Source of the DNA: Tetrastigma voinierianum
Lineage: Eukaryota > Streptophyta > Magnoliopsida > Vitales > Vitaceae
Assembly (NCBI GenBank): GCA_016808115.1
Contig: JAEQBH010000128.1
Location: 1,984,001 to 2,048,000 of the forward strand
Reading direction: 5' to 3'
Length of the DNA stretch: 64,000 bases
In this document: in pieces, positions 57,330-64,000 of the stretch
Layout: each line of letters opens with the position of its first letter
Position numbering within the stretch: the stretch's first letter is position 1
The notes under the pieces: generated by a model
The model's input: the letters and a program-made list of their open reading frames with translations, nothing else
Database searches by the model: none
What the model was told of the DNA's origin: nothing
Translations under genes and position numbers: made by a program

Positions 57330-58440
57330 AGCTTAGTTTTGAAGAGTCAACACTCAACTACACCTGCAGCCTCCAGATGTTCATCTGTGGACAGCCTGGT
57401 CGGTTTCTTAGCTCAGCTTTGAAGAGCTCACCGTCAACTAAGGCCCTCGGGTAGCCCAAGAAAGAAGTTCACCAGTAGATAGCCCACTTTGGCCTCGAGT
57501 TTGCACGTTAAGAGTTCGAATCGCTTCAACTAAGGCATAGCAGCCTTGTGAGAGCGTTCGCCAAAGGAGCTCAGCCTCCACGAGCCTCAATGAAGCTCGG
57601 GCTGAAGAGCTCACCGCGACCAAAGCTCGCAGCCCCGTGAGCAAAGTTCAAACTTCAGCAGATAGCCCACGGAGCCTCGCAGCTTATGTTTGAAGTGCTC
57701 AACCGCCAACTAAGGCCTGTAGCCAAGAGTAAGTTCGCCAGCATTAGCCTGCCTGAGCCTCGCAGGGCTCGGGCCAAAGAGTCATCATCAATCAAGGTCA
57801 GCTCAGAGTTCCAAACACTTTAGCCCGCCGGAGCCTCGCACTTCAATCTTCAGATGCCTAACCCGCCGTGAAAGTGCCGAGAGAAGTTGAGCTGGGCCTC
57901 AAACAAAAAAGATTATCACGAGCCTCAACAAACACTTTGAAGAGCTCAACTCCGTCAGAAAGGCCACAGAAACAAGCGAAAGCGCTTATTCAAAGCACAG
58001 ACCTAATTTGAGCCAAGCAGCTTAGAGACTAGTAGCTCACCGAACAAAGGTGCAGCTGAGTGGAGCCATAGCTGGGCTTCAGAGCAACGCCAAATCAGTG
58101 CCACAGGCCATAGAGCCAAGTAGCTCAAGCCCAAGAGGCTCGGTCACTCAAAATATGGGAACACTGAGCCATAGCTCAGCCAGACACACCACAGGTCCCA
58201 CGCCCAGGTGGAGCCCCAGGAGCTCACGGTGCGAGCTTAACAACTCCGGGAAGGCCCAGCGCCCAGGAGCCCAGCAGTGTGCTTTGCAGCTTGACCAGCC
58301 GTAAAGGCTCACGCCCAAGGTTTCAAAGAGCTCGCCAGAAGCAACCCAAGAGCGAATAGCCTGGCCGTTAAAAGAGTATAAATAACTCCTGAGGCGTATC
58401 AACCCAGGAGCGTCTCGGGGCCTAAGGCAGATTAGTCACT
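57330..58440 (+). repeat. Degenerate tandem array, unit about 88 bp (Tat 3' region)
   Basis: The phrase GAAGAGCTCACCG-CAACTAAGG and variants starts units near 57421, 57511, 57604, 57692, 57776, 57850 and 57939, with spacings of 74 to 93 bp and most near 88. Each unit also carries GATAGCCCAC-GGAGCCTCGCA. The pattern continues in weaker form to about 58440. GC-rich. The longest frames in it are repeat artefacts. Such arrays are known from the variable 3' region of Tat-lineage elements. Confidence 0.75.
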
Positions 58441-59259
58441 AGAGCCTCACACTTAGTTTTTATAAGAACTCAACCATACGTGCAAAATATATAGCCATCA
58501 TCGTTTCGGTAGAGGAAGATATAGTAGGGAAAGCGGCCACAAAGAAGAAACAAAGAAAAACAATGATAGGTACCTGGTGATCATTGAGAACTACATCACA
58601 TATCTCCTGGTTCAAGCCCAATCCAGAAAAAAATAAAAAATAAACAGCTAATAAATTAAAGTGAAATATTCAAGAGTTCTGACGCCGCATAGAGTGAGCA
58701 AAGGGCAGTGAGCGGTCTCTACCGGTGAGCTGTCTCTAGAACAAACATGAAAAGGGACTCTTCCGCTCCCCGTCATCAGTGACACTGTTAAGGTCCAAGC
58801 CCAGAGTATTATAAATCCTTCCTCTGAAAGCAAGTCATCCGTGAAGCCCAATGAAAGTGTCCGATCCTCAACCCCGCTGATATTCGTCCCTCAACAACTA
58901 GGTTTCGCCTCTCGGCGTCCCCCGCATCCGCACCTCACGCGTTCACAGTCACACTTCGAAGCCGCATGGCCTCCATTAAGCACCGCTTTATTACGCGCCA
59001 TCTCTCAGTAAGAAGGCACTTCCTGAAAGGCCCACAAAGCCATCTCAGATGATCATGCCTCATCCCCGACTCACTGAAGCCGGCCCAACCTGCAGCCTCC
59101 GTCCCCCCTGACTCCCCCTCCCTGCGCCGCCACTCTAAGCCATCTCGAGCCTTTTCTTCCTACCTCGCCCCGCGCCACACTGCAGGCGCGCCTCAAGTCG
59201 GACCTAAGCTTCACGGCCTCCTCCTCGTCATATTTCAGATCCGATTCGCAGCTCAGTCA
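58441..59259. other. GC-rich region after the array, no feature assigned
   Basis: I looked for a 3' LTR copy matching 41000-41626 and saw none. It contains C-rich stretches (59100-59170) and no known domain in any frame. Confidence 0.45.
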
Positions 59260-59880
59260 CTGACAAGGCCCAAATAAGGTTATTTTAAGCCCCCTAAGCA
59301 GCAGTTTAAGCATTTTTTGTGTACTAATCGACTTTAAAACTCAATTGATACATTGAGGTCTTGACTTTGCTACTGATCACATTTTATAGCTATATTATTG
59401 TAGTTTTGCAGGACAAATACCTCATTATCTTCAATCCGATTCAAACATGATGAACCCGAGCAAAATTCGAAGATGTATGATCGAACCAGAGGGAAATTTG
59501 AGCAAAAATGTCGGGCGAGGAAGGATCAGTACCATGTGGTTGCGAAATTTGCAACCCTAAATTTCGCAGTTGCGAATTTTCGCAACACGCTCCCTTGCAC
59601 CCGTGACCGCTAATTCGCCTTTGTGGGTTTTATACAAGCTTGCCCTTGATGGCCGGTTCATTTGCACATTTTTGTACTTCCTTATAATCGAAAGCACCTA
59701 TATAAGCTTCGCTTTACTTGTAAATCAATCAACCAGTCCATCAATCAATCGAAAAATTTGGTACCTAAGCCTCTCCCTATGTCGGCTTGTGATTTTCCTC
59801 CTTTCCTAATTTTCTTGCATTTTTTCTGTACTAGCCAAACACCCCTTGATGAACTGGAACTCGTTTCCTACCACCCCTAA
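59260..59880 (+). mobile_element. LTR-like sequence of unknown element
   Basis: A TATATAAGC promoter-like box at 59699-59707 is followed by CAATCAACCAGTCCATCAATC, typical of the R/U5 part of a plant LTR. GCGAAATTTGC/GCGAATTTTCGC words at 59550-59590 recall the Athila-like LTRs in this window. Ends are not defined. Confidence 0.4.
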
Positions 59881-59899
59881 TCTCTCCCGCCTCAACTTA

Positions 59900-61330
59900 A
59901 TCATCTCCTGGAACCCGTCGAATCTCTTCCTGATCCGATCCATGAGAAGAGGACTTAAACATAAATGATGCCAACAAAGTGTCCCCAGACGCCCACCGCA
60001 ACCGACCCCAAAGATCTCAACTCTATCAATGGGGAGATATACTGGCTCATAGATAGCAGAACCCGGTTTCCTAAGGCATCAGCCACTACATCGCCTTCCC
60101 GATGGTAATTTCATCGCAATCATAATCCTTAATCAACCCAAACCACCGGCAAGTGCCTTGCTAAGCTCTCTTTCTCGATGAAGATATACTATGTGCTCTT
60201 ATAGATCGGAATATCTCACAGTGGAACACCGTATAGATAATGTCTCAAGATCTTTGTTTAAAACCATCACGCGAAGTTCTAAATCGGGTCGGGTAGTTCT
60301 CGCTTCGTGGTTTCTTAACTCGACGAGAAGCATAAGCCATCACTCTACCATCCCGCATCAAAACACACCCTGCAACCCTCGTTCTGAGGCATCACTTTAT
60401 ATACCACATAAACCGCCCTTTCCCGACGGTAGGCTAATACCACCGAGCCGCCGCCAATCTCCGCCCAGCCCCTCAAAACTATGTTGGCGCGTGTATCCGA
60501 CCACCGACTTCGATCCTTTTTCAATAAATCGTCAACGGGTTATGGCTTCAAAATCTCAACAAATTCCTCTTAATAACCCGCTAACCAAGGAAACCGGTGG
60601 ACTCGAAACATTTGTGGGCGGTCTCAGCTCACCATATAGCCGATCTTCCGAGATCCACACTAATACCTTCGCCTTAAATGACATGGACCCAAGAAAGCTA
60701 CTTTCGTCTAACCAAACTGCACTTACTAAACTTAGCGCATAATCGACGCCTCAAGAATTCATCGTCCTAGATGCTCGCGATGTTCCTCTGAATCGCCCGA
60801 AGTACACCAGAATGTCACCACGAATACGATCTGGCAAACTTATTCCAAATACGACTAAATACCCCCTGCTTCATCAAATCCCATGAACGCTAAAACACAG
60901 GTGATGGGTCAATCCAAATGGCGCATCACTAGGAACTCGGGGAGGTGACCGTATCTCGTCCCCGAAGGCAATAGAAACATCATTCTCTCTAATCTCGATC
61001 GATGGTAGCCCCGACTTCCAGTCAATCTTAGAATATACCCGAGATCCAGCGCAATTGGTCAAATAGCTTCATCTATACGAGGAAGCGAATACCGGTTGCG
61101 CATTGCCGCCTCTGTATCTCACCGTCATAGTCTATACACAACCGGTGAAGCTTCCCATCTTTCTTCTTACTAAGAGAATTGAGCTCCTCTACGGTGAGGT
61201 ACTAGGGTCTGATGAAGCCCTTGCTTAACAATTCCTCCAATTGTGCCTTCACTCTTTTCTTAACCTCGCCGGGCGCCATTCTATACGGAGGAAACGGATA
61301 TCGCTCGGTCCCTAACTAGTTCAATAACGA
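59900..61330 (-). pseudogene. RT and RNase H of a second chromovirus-like Gypsy element
   Basis: On the minus strand from 61330 the translation gives YRMAPGEV, then LEELLSKGFIRP (RT entry) near 61240, KKKDGKL and LCIDY near 61150. Later come GDSEEHREHL near 60780, VAFLG, WLAGY near 60560, and GDVVADALG near 60090, the last being the RNase H-to-linker motif before integrase. Every few dozen codons the frame shifts. The 183-codon frame on the plus strand at 60191-60742 overlaps this and is judged a shadow. Confidence 0.75.
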
Positions 61331-61860
61331 ACTCAATTTCTCTATCCGGGGGTAAACCTGAAATATCATCTAGAAAGACATCTGAGAACTCTTTGACTAT
61401 GGGGATGTCTTCCAGTCGTGTCCCCTTTTGTCTCCTATCCATTACAAATGCCAAATAACCCTGACAACCTTTTCGAAGCATTTTCGAGGCGGTCATGGCA
61501 TTAATGAGACTAGGGGTGATCTCTCTTCTGATTCCCCGAAATATCATATGCACGAGTTTCCTGCAGTCCGAACCCGATCTTCTTTCTTGTAGCAATCTAA
61601 GGTAGCTACATGCTGGATAACAGTCCATACCAAGGTATATGAAATCATGGATACCTAACACTATCAAGTCTGGCTGAAATCAGCATTACGGATCACCCAA
61701 TCTACTACACGGAACTATCCTTTCAGATATCATAGTATCCCATTGGGTACGAAACCACCATACGACCATCCCATAAGTTTGGGACTATCTGGTGCCTCTC
61801 GATTGAATGATCTTGAAATAAATGAATGAGTGGCTCACGGGTCCTGATGCATATGCATCA
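61331..61860 (-). pseudogene. Protease and linker of the second chromovirus-like element
   Basis: A 128-codon frame at 61281-61667 reads MIVLGIHDFIYLGMDCY near its start (family form VILGMDWL). It continues with MLRKGCQGYLAFVMD, EDIPIVKEFSDVF and GLPPDREIEFVIEL, the usual protease-RT linker of Del/Tekay elements. The upstream protease core is decayed. Confidence 0.82.
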
Positions 61861-63153
61861 TGATCGTAAGCGAAATCATACCAGTGTCTTACGTCACGGT
61901 GATGCATGCGCCTCCCTCTTTGTGTGTTGTAAATACTCGAGAGCTTGAATGCAGTACCACTCTGAATTTGGCTAATCGAGTCTTGCCTCTGCCTCTGCGC
62001 CCACGCGACCTCCTACCCGGTCTTTGTATTGCCACCTCTGCTGAACCACCCCTACCGGCGGGACCGTTGGTGCCTAGGGTGGGATGCGTACCTACCTCGG
62101 AGGTCTCTGCAGCTCTGCCAGCACATGGACAGTCTCGGATAAAGTGACCTTCACTGCTGCATGATGGGAAACATCCTGTCATAAATGCATCCTGCGCTCT
62201 CAGAGATGCCTCACACTCGACATGTAGGGGCACAATGGAAAAGATGATCCACAGTCTACCTCACCGGGGCTGCTAGTGATCGAGCGGATCCACACCGGCT
62301 AGATCTTTGCTCCTCGTCCTAAACACTCTGCTGCAGGTCAAAACTTCTTTCCTTTCTTTCTACTAGGCGGCGGGAGTGCAGGTGACTAGTGTGGGAGCAC
62401 CTCTCTTCTTGTTTGGGCCCCCGAGTTAGGGCGTGTCCTTTCTGCCCTTGAGTGCGAGCCTCAGCGGCTCTCCAAAGTTATTTTGAGATGCCTAGGCCAG
62501 ATGAACTTTGAGTGCGCCGTTCAGCGTGTGAATCACTGCAGCTTATGTTCCTCATTGTCTGTATCGCAAGCACCCGATTTCCACGAGTTCTCAAAACCTC
62601 TATCATGATGCATCCTTTATGGGGATCGTTGCTCTAACCCAGAAGAATTCTTGTATTTTTGCATCACATTAACTACGGGTAAATCTGTACGTAAATGCAC
62701 ATCGGGCCAGTCTAGTGATCTGTGGGTGTCTCCTCTTAATGGCCTCTACCCCAGGTCCTTGGCCACAGTACCATCAGAACCACAGAAAAGGACTTTACGC
62801 TTATCACGAATACCCGTCAACGCATAAATTTCACTAACCCTGTCTAGCCATAAGTATGCTGCCTCTGGGTCGTCGGTACCATCATAAGTTTTAGCCCACC
62901 CCAATTTTAGGCGCGTTATCATGCCCTACGCCTTACGGGCTCGTGCACGACGGTAGGCTGGCATGTAATACGTATATTGATCCATCGTCCAAGGTACCGC
63001 CACACAGATTCTGCTGACCCTGATGGATTACTGGCTGAGGGGGCTGATTCATTGAAGCATTTTCAGATCTAGGGGTGTGCTCGACATATCTCTCTGGTGG
63101 TGCCTTCGGTGCGAAAGTCCTAGATCGACCTCTACGTTCTCGATCGGACATAA
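61861..63153 (-). pseudogene. gag of the second chromovirus-like element
   Basis: The minus-strand start MSDRERRGRSRTFAPKAPPE lies at about 63150, inside an 85-codon frame. The zinc knuckle near 62173-62129 reads CFPSCSSEGHFIRDC, a C-x3-C-x4-H-x4-C that is one residue longer than the canonical C-x2-C. A G/R-rich tail (RPGRRSRGRRGRGK) follows. The central part (62240-62930) is too broken to read continuously. Confidence 0.75.
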
Positions 63154-63311
63154 TCTTTGTGAATTTAAGGTTAAAATTCGGTGACACTTTTCAATATTTG
63201 ATGCATGCAAGGATTTAGCAAAACAATATAGTTTGCAATAGGAAAATCAGTATATAAAAAAAAATTCTATAGAAATCACTGCGGAAGAAAGCGTCTGCAG
63301 AGAGGCGAGAC

Positions 63312-63335
63312 TATCGCTAAAGCGCTGCGATACCG
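63312..63335 (-). promoter_or_regulatory. Degenerate primer-binding site
   Basis: The minus strand reads GTCGGTATCGCAGCGC, a damaged form of TGGTATCAGAGC, placed between gag and the putative LTR. It supports initiator tRNA-Met priming of the element that runs off the window. Confidence 0.45.
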
Positions 63336-64000
63336 ACAGGACCCCTTCCTAGTGACGAATCTGCTTAGGCAACTCCACAGTGGCCTCCTAGCCAAGCTGT
63401 TCGTGACAAGTTACCATGAAGCTAAACCCGTTAAAAGCGCTGAAGCTGTCTTTGGAAAACGTGGAGTTATAAAAATTTTCATTTTTATCAAAATCGCACT
63501 TTAGATTTAATCGTGACATAACTGTGCACGGTGGTGGCTTGAAATACAAAAATCACTGTATATAAACAAATACCTCATTTATTTTCCAAAAATCCAACTA
63601 TAATCATAAGGACCTCTTGTCCTCCTCAAAATAAGATACGAATCAATCAAACATAATTTACATGTAACTGTTTTCGAAACCATGCATGCATATTTTCTTA
63701 TTTACATATACAAAATGCCACATTTAACTTTACTATTTTGGTTACACCTTATCTTATATATAGTACAACAGCGTCTAGGATGAGGATCTTGGAAGGTCTT
63801 TCGGCTTCAACACACTTTTTGAAAAATTATTTTAAAAACGAGAAGCGTAGGCCAAACGAGGCTCGAGTGAGTCTTATAAGTTCTAAATGTTGTCGTCTGT
63901 TTGTTTGTACCTCCCAATATGAAAATACGTACATAAATGGTTGTAAGCTGTTTATGAAAGCGAGTTTTGCTATGAGAAAACCATTTAAATGTCTTTGAAA
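63336..64000 (-). mobile_element. Putative 5' LTR of the second chromovirus-like element (partial)
   Basis: Assigned by position, since it lies beyond the primer-binding site on the 5' side of gag. It contains no gag/pol sequence and continues past the window edge. It has AAATAC/TATATA-rich parts at 63550-63740. The other LTR copy was not identified in this window. Confidence 0.4.

Larger units (their letters stand above)
41000..58440 (+). mobile_element. Ty3/Gypsy retrotransposon, Tat/Retand-like (split and truncated)
   Basis: The plus-strand order is LTR, gag, protease, RT, RNase H, a foreign 9.45-kb insertion, integrase, then a long 3' region with a purine tract and tandem repeats. The gag and integrase phrases are typical of the Tat/Retand lineage, which is known for long 3' untranslated regions carrying tandem repeats. 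Every domain has multiple frame breaks. No 3' LTR was found, so the element is truncated or too diverged at its right end. Confidence 0.75.

Noticed and set aside
58050..58402. 84-codon frames on both strands near 58.1-58.4 kb
   Set aside because: They lie in the GC-rich 88-bp tandem array and arise from repeat composition.
58441..59259. 3' LTR of the Tat-like element
   Set aside because: Expected here by position, but no phrase of the 5' LTR at 41000-41626 could be found.
60191..60742. 183-codon open frame on the plus strand
   Set aside because: The minus strand here reads as Gypsy RT/RNase H (GDSEEHREHL, VAFLG). The plus frame has no domain and a biased composition.

Overview
The window is repeat-dominated nuclear DNA of a flowering plant, most likely a eudicot. 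It shows a UGT84-type glucosyltransferase remnant, a plant F-box fragment, Ty3/Gypsy elements primed by initiator tRNA-Met, CACTA elements starting CACTACAA, PIF/Harbinger-like and foldback elements, a tRNA-derived SINE and long AT-rich spacers. I found no intact host gene, no rRNA, no functional tRNA and no CRISPR. No reading frame runs beyond about 190 codons, and every recognisable gene is broken.

Region by region. 1-1950: AT-rich spacer. 1950-5683 (minus): a UGT84-like gene split by a 2342-bp PIF/Harbinger-like composite element with a clean TAA target duplication. 5860-9180: LTR-like sequence, a short tandem repeat, a SINE and a foldback element. 9183-31873: a Copia-type LTR apparently split by a very large CACTA element (9783-31532). 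That element holds a smaller CACTA (10943-11914, TTA duplication), an LTR-like insertion (12181-14250), an F-box fragment (17006-17239), a possible transposase remnant (about 19150-19600) and a 10.5-kb minus-strand Tekay/Del-type retrotransposon with 3.5-kb LTRs (20822-31374). 32950-39400: a long inverted repeat enclosing a small non-autonomous LTR element (35636-38031) and a 42-bp minisatellite. 39816-59260: a plus-strand Tat/Retand-type Gypsy element. Its 5' LTR lies head to head with an inverted LTR copy, its pol is split between RNase H and integrase by a minus-strand Athila-like element (45732-55181), and its 3' region carries an array of about 88-bp repeats. 59260-64000: LTR-like sequence, then a degraded minus-strand chromovirus-like element with RT/RNase H, protease and gag remnants running to the window edge.

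The interest lies in the insertion history, not in a working pathway. Several insertions have target duplications, or an uninterrupted sister copy in the window, so relative order can be read: UGT84 before PIF; Copia LTR before large CACTA before Tekay; Tat before Athila-like. Frameshifts are unusually dense relative to substitutions in the UGT84 remnant. Old decay and uncorrected long-read indel error both remain possible, and sequence alone cannot separate them. I did not find a convincing new biological system. The best candidates for a second look are the large CACTA with its F-box fragment, the inverted repeat at 33-39 kb, and the unassigned GC-rich block at 48.5-50.5 kb.
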